A stretch of DNA of 64,000 nt from Halalkalibacter okhensis (GTDB lineage: Bacteria > Bacillota > Bacilli > Bacillales > Bacillaceae_D): assembly GCF_000787375.1 (NCBI RefSeq), contig NZ_JRJU01000003.1, forward strand, positions 62,001 to 126,000, read 5' to 3'. Below the pieces are notes generated by a model that was not told the origin of the DNA, ran no database searches, and saw only the letters and a program-made list of their open reading frames with translations. The position numbers were made by a program, and so were the translations under genes. Every line of letters begins with the position of its first letter. The first letter of the stretch is position 1. Below are positions 7,310 through 15,998 of the stretch, piece by piece.

Positions 7310-7927
7310 TTATTTACGTCCATAATCGGCTTTAATTTCTCCCCACGCTTCTGTATGCCATTTTTTTATTTGGTTAGGGTAACTATTTGTTTGCAACCAT
7401 TTTTCAGCTCGGTCCATTAATGACCAGATATAGGCTGTTTTTTCATTTCGTTCTAATGTTGACTTAGCCTTCTTCTGTTTAACCCATTTAATGGCTGTCA
7501 TCGAATCGGAATAAATGGTCTTAGAGCTTCCTTGTTCTTTTAAATAAGCTAACCCGTGAACAATGGCCAAAAATTCACCCATGTTATTTGTACCAATATG
7601 GATTTCATCATGAGCAAATAGGATTTCCCCTGTTTTTGTATGAACCCCTTTGTATTCGACAATGCCCGGATTGCCTCGACAGCCAACATCAACGGAAATG
7701 CTGTCCCATTCTACTTCCTCTATGCTTTCTTTCCCTTTTTTCTCATGCGATCGTTTACTTGTTGGTTTCATCTCACCATTAAAAGCCGCTTCCGCTTCCG
7801 CCTTTGTTGGAAACGATTTGAACCTAGCTCCCGTAAATCCCTTTACTTGTGCCTCACATTCCGCCCAAGATGTAAATATTCCGGTTTTCCTTCCTTTCCA
7901 AACAACATAAAACTTCTTTTTTGCCAC
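7310..7927 (-). CDS. rnhA: Ribonuclease HI with N-terminal hybrid-binding domain
   Basis: 205 residues. Residues ~4-50 (KKFYVVWKGRKTGIFTSW... FKSFPTKAEAEAAF) are an RNase H1 hybrid-binding domain, then a charged linker, then the catalytic domain from ~75. The four acidic catalytic residues are visible as Asp80 (SVDVGCRGN), Glu118 (NNMGEFLA), Asp141 (IYSDSM) and Asp201 (IKADYGRK). The enzyme degrades the RNA strand of RNA-DNA hybrids in the cytoplasm. The layout and residues match Bacillus halodurans RNase HC1, the structural model of the family. Start GTG 7927 has AGGTG upstream. It heads the short operon with the membrane protein and aldehyde dehydrogenase. Confidence 0.93.
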   Translation of the reverse strand: MAKKKFYVVWKGRKTGIFTSWAECEAQVKGFTGARFKSFPTKAEAEAAFNGEMKPTSKRSHEKKGKESIEEVEWDSISVDVGCRGNPGIVEYKGVHTKTGEILFAHDEIHIGTNNMGEFLAIVHGLAYLKEQGSSKTIYSDSMTAIKWVKQKKAKSTLERNEKTAYIWSLMDRAEKWLQTNSYPNQIKKWHTEAWGEIKADYGRK

Positions 7928-8010
7928 GACGACACCTACTCTGAATAGAATTTTGATCTAAAGAAATAGTAACAGTGAAACCCATTTAAGACAATCAAGG
8001 AGGATGTACA

Positions 8011-8145
8011 ATGAATAAGCGAAATAGACAAAAAGGGAAGGCATTAACAAACAACCAAACCCCAAAAGAAAACTTACTCAATGAAGAAGTAGCCAGTGAA
8101 ATGATTGATAACGGGACAAACCGTGCAAACAATAAAAAGAAATAA
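8011..8145 (+). CDS. 44-residue basic protein, probable small acid-soluble spore protein (SspL-like)
   Basis: ATG 8011 follows CAAGGAGGATGTACA, a near-ideal ribosome binding site, and the frame runs to TAA 8143-8145. The product is 44 residues, very hydrophilic, rich in Asn, Lys and Gln (begins MNKRNRQKGKALTNNQ, ends NRANNKKK), with no Cys or Trp. This composition and size fit the minor SASPs of Bacillus spores; SspL is the closest I can recall. It lies divergent from rnhA. The gene is well supported by its ribosome binding site; the spore role is inference from composition. Confidence 0.62.
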   Translation: MNKRNRQKGKALTNNQTPKENLLNEEVASEMIDNGTNRANNKKK

Positions 8146-8214
8146 ATTCTATTTTGATGAATAAATTCAAAATAATCTTCCAATAATGGTGCTAAAAAAG
8201 AGGTGTAACCTAGC

Positions 8215-8466
8215 GTGGATGTGACGATTAACCGCAAACGTTCAGTTAACGAGCCTGGGGACCTTATCAGCACAAAAAAGAATAAGCTATATGCCATTAT
8301 TGAAGACCGCGGTGAAAAATATCCTTTCCATCTTCTATGTCTAGAAACATTTACGATTATCGAAAGCTATGACTCGCTTCCGACAAACCAGGAGATCGAA
8401 GAGGATATCGGAGACAAGCTCGACGGAATCTATCAACATCGAGATTCGCATATTACATTAAACTAA
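8215..8466 (+). CDS. Small conserved-looking protein of unknown function
   Basis: 83 residues from GTG 8215 with AAGAGGTG nine bases upstream. Alternating beta/alpha-type sequence with a central segment NKLYAIIEDRGEKYPFHLLCLETFTIIESYDSLP; no transmembrane segment, one Cys. I do not recognise a domain. It follows the tiny spore-type gene by 69 bp in the same direction and ends at a bidirectional terminator. Confidence 0.7.
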   Translation: MDVTINRKRSVNEPGDLISTKKNKLYAIIEDRGEKYPFHLLCLETFTIIESYDSLPTNQEIEEDIGDKLDGIYQHRDSHITLN

Positions 8467-8467
8467 T

Positions 8468-8502
8468 AGGGATTGGCTCACCTCTGAGCTAATCCCTTTA
8501 GT
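8468..8502. terminator. Bidirectional terminator
   Basis: Stem GGGATTGGCTCA / TGAGCTAATCCC with a short loop separates the plus-strand gene ending at 8466 from the minus-strand gene ending at 8511. Confidence 0.82.
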
Positions 8503-8510
8503 CTTTCACA

Positions 8511-9362
8511 TTATTTTAATGTAGCATCCGCTAATGTAACAAACTCATATCCTTGTTCCTGCAAGTCTAACACAGCCAAACGGACTCCCTCTGCCGTTCC
8601 GCTGTTAGGTTGGTTCATATGGAGAAGCACGATCGATCCACTTGTCGCCTTCATCATGGCTTGATGAACCTCACCTGCTGTGAACGTTGCTCCTGCATCA
8701 CCTAAAATATCAAAATTAACAACCTGCAGCCCTAAATCATTCACAATTTCAACAGCGACATCGTCATAAAATGCCGTACCAGAACGAAATAAAGTAGGAG
8801 CTTGTCCTGTTCGTTCTCGTATGGTCTCTTGATTCCCAATTACTTCTTTTTCTACTTCCTCAGGGCTATTTGTCCCCTGAATTCCCCAAGCAGAATTCCC
8901 AGTTACAGATAGAGGAACATGAGCGGTTCCGTGATTTTCAATTTGAAATAATGGATCTTGCGCAAGCTCTAAAAACAAAGCCTCATGCTCTAGTATCCAG
9001 CGTTCATTGATAAATAAAGTTGCTGGGATTTCTTTCTCTCTCAAAAAATCAATTAATGCTTCATCATAGCCATTGCCATACGGGCCTCCACAAGCATCAA
9101 ACGTTAAAGCAATCACATTCTCATCTGTATCTATCCGTGTTTTAACCCCTTCGACATTCTCCCCCCATTGAATGGGATCACGCCCTTGATATACGCTGAT
9201 GTCGATCTCTTTTTCACTATCAGCGAATTCCTCTTCTACTACTTCTTCCTCGATAACCGGTTCTTCTCCTATGTTTTCAATTGACTCTTCGTTTTCATCC
9301 TGAGTTGCACACGCCTGTAAGCAAATAACAGCAAAAAGGAGAAAAATTTGAAACCACTTCAT
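8511..9362 (-). CDS. Polysaccharide deacetylase (NodB-type) lipoprotein
   Basis: 283 residues. It starts with a lipoprotein signal (lipobox LQAC, Cys18), then a Glu-rich linker (~22-50), then a NodB-homology domain with the motif LTFDACGG (catalytic Asp89) and the metal-binding HGTAH (His144, His148). RSGTAFYDDV and IVLLHMN form later family motifs. It should act outside the cell on an N-acetylated polysaccharide such as peptidoglycan or a surface polymer. It resembles B. subtilis YxkH in length and organisation, but I do not assign the symbol. ATG 9362 has AAAGGAAG upstream. A hairpin separates it from the gene upstream. Confidence 0.86.
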   Translation of the reverse strand: MKWFQIFLLFAVICLQACATQDENEESIENIGEEPVIEEEVVEEEFADSEKEIDISVYQGRDPIQWGENVEGVKTRIDTDENVIALTFDACGGPYGNGYDEALIDFLREKEIPATLFINERWILEHEALFLELAQDPLFQIENHGTAHVPLSVTGNSAWGIQGTNSPEEVEKEVIGNQETIRERTGQAPTLFRSGTAFYDDVAVEIVNDLGLQVVNFDILGDAGATFTAGEVHQAMMKATSGSIVLLHMNQPNSGTAEGVRLAVLDLQEQGYEFVTLADATLK

Positions 9363-9383
9363 CCAAAACTTCCTTTCAACAAT

Positions 9384-9413
9384 AATCCCCTAAGCATTAG
9401 CTCTTAGGGGGAA
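9384..9413 (-). terminator. Hairpin between 9419-9754 gene and the deacetylase
   Basis: ATCCCCTAAG / CTTAGGGGGA form a stem around a 6-10-nt loop just after the stop at 9419. The T run is weak, so attenuation is also possible. Confidence 0.6.
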
Positions 9414-9418
9414 TATCA

Positions 9419-9754
9419 TTACTCATTTTTCGATGATTCTTTCTCTGGCATCTCGGATTCCTCATACCAATCATCAAGAACTTTTGCATCTAGTACTCTG
9501 CCTTCAACGAAAGACGATTGCTTATCTAAGAAAAGACTCTTCCACTCGACGTCCATGTCTTCAGCAATATTTACTACTGTCAGTAATTCTTGCCAAGCAA
9601 CATAGCGTTTGTACCAAAAAAACTGTGGTTGCTCCGTCATGTATGGATACAGATCATCAAATTCAGTATGCTTACAATCTACAGTACGTTCAAATTGTGT
9701 CTTTGCCTGGATCACTCGCTCTTTTAAATACGCATGAATTTCTTTCTCTTCCAC
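9419..9754 (-). CDS. Hypothetical protein, 111 residues
   Basis: GTG 9754 with GGGAGGG nine bases upstream. The protein is acidic and helical-looking with many aromatic residues (FFWYKRYVAWQELL near the middle), one Cys and no signal peptide or membrane segment. I do not recognise the family. It lies upstream of the deacetylase in the same direction, separated by a hairpin. The ~186 bp upstream of it shows nothing distinctive. Confidence 0.68.
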   Translation of the reverse strand: MEEKEIHAYLKERVIQAKTQFERTVDCKHTEFDDLYPYMTEQPQFFWYKRYVAWQELLTVVNIAEDMDVEWKSLFLDKQSSFVEGRVLDAKVLDDWYEESEMPEKESSKNE

Positions 9755-9940
9755 CTGTAATCCCTCCCAGTCATCTTTCTATCTAATAGACAGTATTCAT
9801 AAAAAACCAGCAACAGGTTATATTAGTTCTAACCTATGCAGCATCGCAAAAATTCAGAATAGAAATACAAAATTTATATTACCATCATACCACGAGTAAC
9901 GGTTTTACTAAACGGAAAATAGTTAGAAAATTATTGAAAA

Positions 9941-10693
9941 TTAATTAAATCTCCCTAATTCCTCTTGCAGCAAGAATGGCAAATAGTTCACATCTAAAGC
10001 ATCATCAGGATAAGCAATTCCTAACTCTTTATCCTCAACCACTTCAAGGATCTCTTGAATTACTTCATCCATTCCTTCTACATAATAACGATGCATAAAC
10101 TCATAACTTATCGGTTCTTTTGGTAATAGTTCATTGCCACAAACATCTGCATCTACATAATTGACATACGTTCGACAAGGAATGGGACGAACTTCATATG
10201 CCATGCATTTATTTGTTTCTTGATTTAAGAATACACAAGGAAGGTGTAACTCTTTGTATTTCCTCTTGAAATCTTGATCGTTTCTAAAATCGAGCTGCCC
10301 AGCCTTCTTCAAAGCAGAAACTTGGGTATCCAAATATTGTTCAACTTGGTTTTTAATCGCTTGCTTTCTCTCATCTGGCAATTGATTTATATAAGATAGC
10401 ATAAATTTCACTTCTAAACGGGTAACTATAATAGGAAAATAACAACAATGAGCACACCCAACCCGACAAAGTGAGTTCAGTTCCATCTCTTTTTCCACAT
10501 GCTCGATTTCCGTATTTACTTGGGACAACATTTTCTCAAATGATTCATTTAAGACTGTTTGAACATGCTTGCCTTCACTTTCATCTAATATTTCATCTAC
10601 TAAATCCAAAAAGGGTTCATCGTAATTGTAATCTCGTTCATTCATCTGCTTGACGACCTTTTTCATATCTTCATAAGTTAATTGATGCTTCAC
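9941..10693 (-). CDS. YkgJ-family cysteine-cluster protein
   Basis: 250 residues with the CxxxCxxCC metal-cluster motif (Cys76, Cys80, Cys83, Cys84 in LCRVGCAHCCYF) and the downstream partner region LPCVFL...NKCMAYEVRPIPCRTYV, both typical of the YkgJ/CxxCxxCC family presumed to bind zinc or an iron-sulfur cluster. The N-terminal ~70 residues are charged and helical. No catalytic activity is established for the family. GTG 10693 has AAGGAG upstream. Divergent from glcT. Confidence 0.82.
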   Translation of the reverse strand: MKHQLTYEDMKKVVKQMNERDYNYDEPFLDLVDEILDESEGKHVQTVLNESFEKMLSQVNTEIEHVEKEMELNSLCRVGCAHCCYFPIIVTRLEVKFMLSYINQLPDERKQAIKNQVEQYLDTQVSALKKAGQLDFRNDQDFKRKYKELHLPCVFLNQETNKCMAYEVRPIPCRTYVNYVDADVCGNELLPKEPISYEFMHRYYVEGMDEVIQEILEVVEDKELGIAYPDDALDVNYLPFLLQEELGRFN

Positions 10694-10821
10694 GGTTTAA
10701 CAGCTCCTTCTTCACATATAATAGTAGTCCATCTAGCAAGAAAAATCGACCGTTTTATTGGTTGATCTTGAAATAGATAATCCCTACGTCGCAAGCCTTT
10801 GAGTGTTTGTAATCATTTTCA

Positions 10822-10850
10822 TTGACGTTCATTTTTTTTCTCGATATGAT
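10822..10850 (+). promoter_or_regulatory. Sigma-A promoter of glcT
   Basis: TTGACG (10822-10827), a 17-bp spacer and TATGAT (10845-10850) lie 60 bp before the glcT start. Confidence 0.75.
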
Positions 10851-10909
10851 TAATGTGGACAAGAGTACACAATTCGACAAAATTCTATTTTAATGAAAGG
10901 AGGAAAAGC

Positions 10910-11740
10910 ATGTTAACCGTCAAAAAAGTACTTAATAACAATGTTTTAGTTGCAGAACACCCGAACTATGCAGAAGTGATTTTAATTGGAAAAGGACTCG
11001 GTTTCGGAAAGAAAACAGGAGACCATGTGGCTGATGAGCAAGCTGAAAAGTTTTTTGTTTTAAAAGAAGAGAAGGAACAAGAGCAATATAAACAACTACT
11101 TGATTATGTTGACGAAAGCTTTATCGGGCTTATGAACGACATCATAGAGATTGTTGAAGAAAGATTTTCGGTTAATCTACATGAGCATATCCATATTGCC
11201 TTAACGGACCATTTATTTTACGCCATAAAAAGGGTTAAACAAGGATTAGATGTAAAAAATCCATTTCTTCCAGAAACCGAATTAGCTTATCCAAAAGAAT
11301 TTTCTGTCGCTACTGAACTGGTTGATTATTTGAGCAACCAATTAGACCTTGATATCCCTCCTGGAGAAGTAGGATTCGTTGCCTTACACATCCATAGTGC
11401 TTTAACAAGACGTTCACTAAAAGAAGTAAATCGGCATACACAACTAATCAGCGAATTGGTTTCAGTCACGGAAGAAGCGTTAAAATTAAAGATTGATCGT
11501 AAAGATGTCAATTATTTAAGACTTGTACGCCATCTTCACCATGCCATTGAGAGAATAAATAAAGGACAATATTTTGATAATCAAGATTCTTTAAAAAAAG
11601 TGTTGCAAGCTGAATATCCAGTGTGCTACAATTTGTCATGGAAATTGATGAAAATTATGCAACAAACCTTAAGAAAAGCGATTCCAGAGGCTGAAGCAGT
11701 ATACTTAACACTGCATCTCCAACGGCTCTCGAAGCAATAA
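10910..11740 (+). CDS. glcT: PtsG transcription antiterminator GlcT (BglG family)
   Basis: A 276-residue BglG-type antiterminator: an RNA-binding CAT domain at ~1-58 (MLTVKKVLNNNVLVA... GFGKKTGD), then two PTS regulation domains with conserved histidines (HEHIHIALTDH, ALHIHSAL, VRHLHHAIERI, TLHLQRL). When glucose is present GlcT is active and binds the RAT RNA before ptsG, blocking the terminator; without glucose, EII-Glc phosphorylates and inactivates it. ATG 10910 has AAAGGAGG six bases upstream; a longer in-frame extension to 10853 overlaps the promoter and is rejected. The RAT, terminator and ptsG follow directly, confirming the assignment. Confidence 0.95.
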   Translation: MLTVKKVLNNNVLVAEHPNYAEVILIGKGLGFGKKTGDHVADEQAEKFFVLKEEKEQEQYKQLLDYVDESFIGLMNDIIEIVEERFSVNLHEHIHIALTDHLFYAIKRVKQGLDVKNPFLPETELAYPKEFSVATELVDYLSNQLDLDIPPGEVGFVALHIHSALTRRSLKEVNRHTQLISELVSVTEEALKLKIDRKDVNYLRLVRHLHHAIERINKGQYFDNQDSLKKVLQAEYPVCYNLSWKLMKIMQQTLRKAIPEAEAVYLTLHLQRLSKQ

Positions 11741-11765
11741 TAAGAATGCTATCATATTTCTTTTT

Positions 11766-11792
11766 ACGTGTTACTGGTTATGCAGGCATGAG
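11766..11792 (+). promoter_or_regulatory. RAT antiterminator RNA for GlcT
   Basis: The transcript segment ACGTGTTACTGGTTATGCAG followed by GCATGAG matches the ptsG-type ribonucleic antiterminator. Its 3' part (GGCATGAG, 11785-11792) is also the 5' arm of the terminator, so the two structures exclude each other. Confidence 0.85.
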
Positions 11793-11862
11793 CGGAAAGG
11801 AAGCGATTGCACAGCTATCTTATGATACCTGTGTGATTCCCTTGCCACTCATGCCTTTTTTG
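11785..11862 (+). terminator. Conditional terminator before ptsG
   Basis: GGCATGAG (11785-11792) pairs with CTCATGCC (11848-11855), followed by TTTTTT. Inner bases GCGGAAAGG and TTCCCTTGCC extend the stem. It terminates transcription unless GlcT holds the RAT. Confidence 0.85.
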
Positions 11863-11915
11863 TTGCATAAATTTCAAACTACTATTTCAAACTAATCATA
11901 TAAGGAGGAATCATT

Positions 11916-13946
11916 ATGTTTAAAAATTCGTTTGGCGTTTTGCAACGTGTCGGTAAAGCACTTATGTTACCCGTTGCCTTGTTACCAGCAGCAGGTATCC
12001 TGCTTGCGTTTGGTAACGCCTTACAAAACCCAGATTTGACTGCAAGAATTCCAGCTCTAGAAGCTGAATGGATCGTTATGCTTGCTAGCATAATGGAAAA
12101 TGCGGGAGACATCGTCTTTGCAAATCTTGCTCTCTTATTTGCCGTCGGGGTTGCCATCGGGCTCTCAAATGGAGATGGGGTTGCTGGTTTAGCTGCTTTA
12201 ATCGGGTACTTAATCATTAACGTGACAATGAGTGTACTCGGAGGCTATGGCGAGTGGACACCAGAAATGATCGCCGATGACCCAGGGATTTCAAGTGTTT
12301 TAGGAATTCCTACATTACAAACTGGGGTATTTGGCGGGATCATAGCCGGTTTACTCGCAGCCTATACGTACAAAAAATACTTTAATATCGAACTTCCGTC
12401 TTATCTTGGCTTCTTTGCTGGGAAGCGTTTCGTTCCAATTGCAACAGCATTTTTTGGATTATTAATTGGTCTTGCGCTTTATTTTGTTTGGCCAACGATT
12501 CAAGTCGGGTTAAACAATCTTTCTTACTTAATGGTTGAAACAAACCAAACGGTATCAGCCTTTATTTTCGGGGTGATTGAACGTGCATTAATTCCATTTG
12601 GTCTTCACCACATTTTCTATTCACCATTTTGGTTTGAATTTGGACAGTATACAAACGCTGCTGGAGAAGTAATTCGTGGTGACCAACGTATCTTCTTCGC
12701 TCAAATTAGAGATGGTGCAGAGTTAACAGCTGGTACATTTATGACAGGTAAGTTTCCTTTCATGATGTTTGGTCTTCCTGCTGCCGCTCTAGCAATTTAC
12801 CATTGTGCTCGTCCAGAACAAAAGAAAATTGTTGCTGGGATTATGGGATCTGCTGCGTTAACATCGTTTTTAACTGGTATTACAGAGCCAATTGAATTTA
12901 GTTTCTTATTTGTCGCTCCAGTACTATTTGCGATTCACACCGTATTTGCAGGTTTATCTTTTATGGTCATGCAAATCCTTGACGTTAAGATCGGTATGAC
13001 TTTCTCAGGTGGGGTTATTGACTTCCTATTATTTGGGGTTCTACCAAACCGAACAGACTGGTGGCTTGTTATTCCAATAGGTTTAATTTTCGCCGTGATT
13101 TACTACTTCGGTTTCCGTTTTGCGATTAAGAAGTTTAACTTAATGACTCCAGGTCGTGAAGATATGGCAGAAGATGATACACCTTCATCTGGCAACACAT
13201 CTGAACTACCTTATAACGTACTAAAAGCGTTAGGCGGAAAAGAAAACTTAACAAATCTAGATGCGTGTATTACACGCCTTCGTGTTAGCGTAAACGATGT
13301 CGATAAAGTCGAAAAAGACACATTGAAGAAGCTAGGGGCTTCTGGTGTTATGACAATGGGGAACAACATCCAAGCTATCTTTGGACCGCGTTCTGACCAA
13401 ATTAAATCGCAAATGCAAGATATTATTAGCGGTCGTACACCTACTCCTGTCGAAGAAGAAGCACCAAAAAATGAAGCTGTTGCTGGTGACGTTTCATTTG
13501 TCTCACCTTTAGCAGGAAAAGTGCTTCCAATCACAGAAGTACCGGATCAAGTGTTCTCTGGAAAAATGATGGGTGATGGCTTTGCTATTGAACCGACAGA
13601 AGGTGTTGTTAAATCACCTGTAAACGGGAAAATTGTTAACCTCTTCCCAACAAAGCATGCGATCGGTATCTTGTCTGATGAAGGAAAAGAAATCCTCATC
13701 CACGTTGGGTTAGATACAGTAAATCTTAAAGGGGAAGGGTTCGAAGCCCTCATTAAGCAAGATGATTCTATCGAACAAGGACAAGAACTCCTACGCTTTG
13801 ACTTAGATTTCATTAAAGAAAACGCAACATCAACGATTACTCCGATCGTCTTCACCAACTTAGCTGAAGGTGAATTCGTAGAAATTAATAAAGAAGAGCA
13901 CGTAACATTGAACGAAAAAGATGTTATTTCGATCAAACAAAAGTAA
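11916..13946 (+). CDS. ptsG: Glucose-specific PTS enzyme EIICBA
   Basis: 676 residues combining all three domains: membrane EIIC (~1-415, with [11 protein letters not shown] typical of the glucose family), EIIB (~430-505, phosphorylated Cys451 in [10 protein letters not shown]) and EIIA (~530-676, His581 in TKHAIGI and phosphorylated His596 in HVGLDTVNL). It takes up glucose and phosphorylates it to glucose-6-phosphate. The order C-B-A and size match Bacillus PtsG. ATG 11916 has AAGGAGG upstream. Expression is governed by the GlcT/RAT switch directly upstream. Confidence 0.97.
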   Translation: MFKNSFGVLQRVGKALMLPVALLPAAGILLAFGNALQNPDLTARIPALEAEWIVMLASIMENAGDIVFANLALLFAVGVAIGLSNGDGVAGLAALIGYLIINVTMSVLGGYGEWTPEMIADDPGISSVLGIPTLQTGVFGGIIAGLLAAYTYKKYFNIELPSYLGFFAGKRFVPIATAFFGLLIGLALYFVWPTIQVGLNNLSYLMVETNQTVSAFIFGVIERALIPFGLHHIFYSPFWFEFGQYTNAAGEVIRGDQRIFFAQIRDGAELTAGTFMTGKFPFMMFGLPAAALAIYHCARPEQKKIVAGIMGSAALTSFLTGITEPIEFSFLFVAPVLFAIHTVFAGLSFMVMQILDVKIGMTFSGGVIDFLLFGVLPNRTDWWLVIPIGLIFAVIYYFGFRFAIKKFNLMTPGREDMAEDDTPSSGNTSELPYNVLKALGGKENLTNLDACITRLRVSVNDVDKVEKDTLKKLGASGVMTMGNNIQAIFGPRSDQIKSQMQDIISGRTPTPVEEEAPKNEAVAGDVSFVSPLAGKVLPITEVPDQVFSGKMMGDGFAIEPTEGVVKSPVNGKIVNLFPTKHAIGILSDEGKEILIHVGLDTVNLKGEGFEALIKQDDSIEQGQELLRFDLDFIKENATSTITPIVFTNLAEGEFVEINKEEHVTLNEKDVISIKQK

Positions 13947-13984
13947 CATGTCAGACAAGTTCAAGTCATAGAATGAAACAAACA

Positions 13985-14018
13985 GAAAAAACGAGGAAGC
14001 CACAGGCTTGCTCGTTTT
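13985..14018 (+). terminator. ptsG terminator
   Basis: ACGAGGAAGCC / GGCTTGCTCGT stem with a T run, about 40 bp after the ptsG stop. Confidence 0.78.
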
Positions 14019-14048
14019 TGTTTTCACTTTTTGGAGAGGGTGGTTGGT

Positions 14049-14183
14049 ATGTATATTGGAAGTAAAGGTTGGTATGTAAAAAAGCTAAAAGAAAAAGGCA
14101 TACGTTATATAGAAGGACGAAAAATTGAACGCTATAAGACATACGTATTAGCAAACCTTCTACATGAAACCGAGTCAAAATAA
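14049..14183 (+). CDS. 44-residue DUF2639 (YflJ-like) protein
   Basis: ATG 14049 to TAA 14181-14183 encodes a basic peptide beginning MYIGSKGWYVKKLKEKGIRY and continuing with EGRKIERYKTYVLANLL, the pattern of the tiny Bacillus DUF2639/YflJ proteins. GGAG and AGGG lie upstream as ribosome binding sites. Its function is unknown. It sits between the ptsG terminator and a dispersed palindrome. Confidence 0.75.
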   Translation: MYIGSKGWYVKKLKEKGIRYIEGRKIERYKTYVLANLLHETESK

Positions 14184-14192
14184 TTAACATGA

Positions 14193-14254
14193 GTGTCTGA
14201 CCATGCTCCACTTCCCTTTATTCGTTCAACCTTTTGACGAACGAGGTCAGGCAC
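14193..14254. repeat. Nested palindrome of the GTGTCTGACC type
   Basis: GTGTCTGACC (14193-14202) pairs with GGTCAGGCAC (14245-14254), and inside it TTCGTTCA pairs with TGACGAA. This sequence style is a familiar dispersed palindrome in Bacillus chromosomes. It may terminate the small gene before it. The rest of the stretch to 14460 shows no other clear element. Confidence 0.6.
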
Positions 14255-14460
14255 TTCTTCAGACCTTTTTACCTATGTCATATGACGCACTTCCCGAAAA
14301 AGTGGTAATCCCTTCCTATATATAACGACAAATCCCTTACTACTGCCGTAAACTCTCATATTATTACATAGAAGATGAGCGATTCGACACTATTCTCGTT
14401 TCTTCATACCTGTTAAAATCAATACTTACCTAGAAAAGTTTGATAAAAGTTGGTGAAATC

Positions 14461-15468
14461 ATGTTCTCAAATATGGAAATAGGAATTGACCTAGGTACTG
14501 CTAACATTCTTGTGTATAGTAAAGACAAAGGAATAATTTTAAATGAACCATCAGTCGTTGCCCTTAATCTTGATACAAATGATGTTCTTGCTGTTGGAAC
14601 AGAAGCAAAAAATATGGTCGGGAAAACACCTGCGAATATTGTCGCGATCAGGCCATTAAAAGATGGCGTGATCGCTGATTTTGATATGACAGCAAGCATG
14701 CTTAAAGCAATCATGAAAAAAACGAGTAAGGAAGTAGGCCTTTCTCTAAGGAAACCAAATGTCGTTGTGTGTGCCCCGTCTGGTTCAACATCTGTTGAGC
14801 GTCGTGCCATCTTAGATGCCGTTCGCAGCTTCGGCGCCAAAAACGTTCACCTCATTGAAGAACCTTTAGCAGCAGCAATTGGTTCCGGCCTTCCAGTCGA
14901 TGAACCAATCGCAAATGTCGTTGTTGATATCGGTGGAGGAACAACAGAGGTCGCAATTATTTCATTTGGTGGTGTGGTCACCTGTCACTCAGCTCGCATT
15001 GGTGGAGACAAATTTGACGAAGCCATTATTCAACATGTACGGAAGAAATATAATATTTTAATTGGGGAGCGAACGGCTGAGCAAATTAAAATAGAAATCG
15101 GCTACGCCCCTATTGATCACGAGGAATTAACGATGGAAGTCCGCGGACGTGATCTTGTTCATGGCTTGCCAAAAACCGTCACTCTCTATTCAACAGAAAT
15201 CCAAAATGCTCTTAATGAATTGCTCCTGCAGATGCTTGAATCCATCAAAGCGACTCTTGAAGATTGTCCTCCTGAATTAAGCGGAGATATCGTTGACCAA
15301 GGTGTCATGCTAACCGGTGGAGGAGCATTAATTAATGGATTACAAGAATGGCTCTCTAATGAAATTTCTGTCCCTGTTCATATTGCGCCTAACCCGCTTG
15401 AATCCGTAGCTATTGGTACAGGCCGTTCGTTGAAATTCATTGACAAACTACAAAAAATCTCAGTTTAA
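14461..15468 (+). CDS. mreBH: Actin-like rod-shape protein MreBH
   Basis: 335 residues with the actin-fold nucleotide motifs: phosphate-1 [12 protein letters not shown] near the start, [18 protein letters not shown] in the middle and [14 protein letters not shown] near the end. Filaments of this family guide lateral cell-wall synthesis beneath the membrane. Of the three Bacillus paralogues (MreB, Mbl, MreBH) the sequence and exact length (335) fit MreBH. It is not next to mreCD, as expected for MreBH. ATG 14461 ([12 protein letters not shown]) with GGTGA upstream is preferred over a TTG seven codons earlier. In B. subtilis mreBH is SigI-controlled, but I could not find a convincing SigI promoter here. 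Confidence 0.9.
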   Translation: MFSNMEIGIDLGTANILVYSKDKGIILNEPSVVALNLDTNDVLAVGTEAKNMVGKTPANIVAIRPLKDGVIADFDMTASMLKAIMKKTSKEVGLSLRKPNVVVCAPSGSTSVERRAILDAVRSFGAKNVHLIEEPLAAAIGSGLPVDEPIANVVVDIGGGTTEVAIISFGGVVTCHSARIGGDKFDEAIIQHVRKKYNILIGERTAEQIKIEIGYAPIDHEELTMEVRGRDLVHGLPKTVTLYSTEIQNALNELLLQMLESIKATLEDCPPELSGDIVDQGVMLTGGGALINGLQEWLSNEISVPVHIAPNPLESVAIGTGRSLKFIDKLQKISV

Positions 15469-15489
15469 ACGACAAATTGAAAAATTAGA

Positions 15490-15532
15490 AAAAGCGGACA
15501 CCCACACTAAACGTGGTTGGCCGCTTTTTTTA
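15490..15532 (+). terminator. mreBH terminator
   Basis: Stem AAAAGCGG...CCACAC / CGTGG...CCGCTTTT with a T run, directly after mreBH. Confidence 0.82.
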
Positions 15533-15570
15533 TGTTCTGTTAACAGGAGGGGTGGGGCTTTCTTGCTTTA

Positions 15571-15975
15571 ACTCCCGCTTTCCTGGGGCTCCCTACGACT
15601 TTCGGGTGTCACCCCCTTCTTTGACTCCCGTTCTCCGGGCTTCCTCCAACTTTCGGGTGCCATCCCCTTCCTTTGACTCCCGTTCCTGGGGCTCTCCACG
15701 GAGTTCGGGTGCCATCCCCCTTCTTTGACTCCCGTTCTCCTGGCTTCCTCCAACTTTCGGGTGCCATCTCCCTTCTTTGACTCCCGTTCTCGGGGCTTCC
15801 TCCAACTTTCGGGTGCCATCTCCTTCCTTTGACTCCCGTTCCTGGGGCTCTCCACGGAGTTCGGGTGCCATCCCCCTTCTTTGACTCCCGTTCTCGGGGC
15901 TCCCTCCAACTTTCGGGTGTCGTCCCCTTCCTTTGACTCCCGCCCACAAGGTTTCCCCTCACGATCGGGAGCCAA
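15571..15975. repeat. GC-rich 52-bp minisatellite, about 8 units
   Basis: The word ACTCCCG recurs at 15571, 15624, 15676, 15728, 15780, 15832, 15884 and 15936: period 52 bp (53 for the first). There are two unit types: A with CTTCCTCCAACTTTCGGG and B with CTCTCCACGGAGTTCGGG, in the order A, B, A, A, B, A from 15624. The run is far richer in GC than its surroundings. Because 52 is not a multiple of three, all three minus-strand frames stay open and give repetitive, biased peptides; these are artefacts rather than genes. It fills the gap between mreBH and the nitrilase gene. Confidence 0.92.
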
Positions 15976-15998
15976 GAAGGTCGCTCCGCCTACTCCAT

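Noticed and set aside
7995-8297. 100-codon minus-strand ORF
   Set aside because: Antisense to the small spore-type gene with its strong ribosome binding site and to the 8215-8466 gene.
14280-14460. SigI promoter for mreBH
   Set aside because: Fragments such as ATCCCTT and CGACA occur, but no pair with the right spacing and consensus was convincing.
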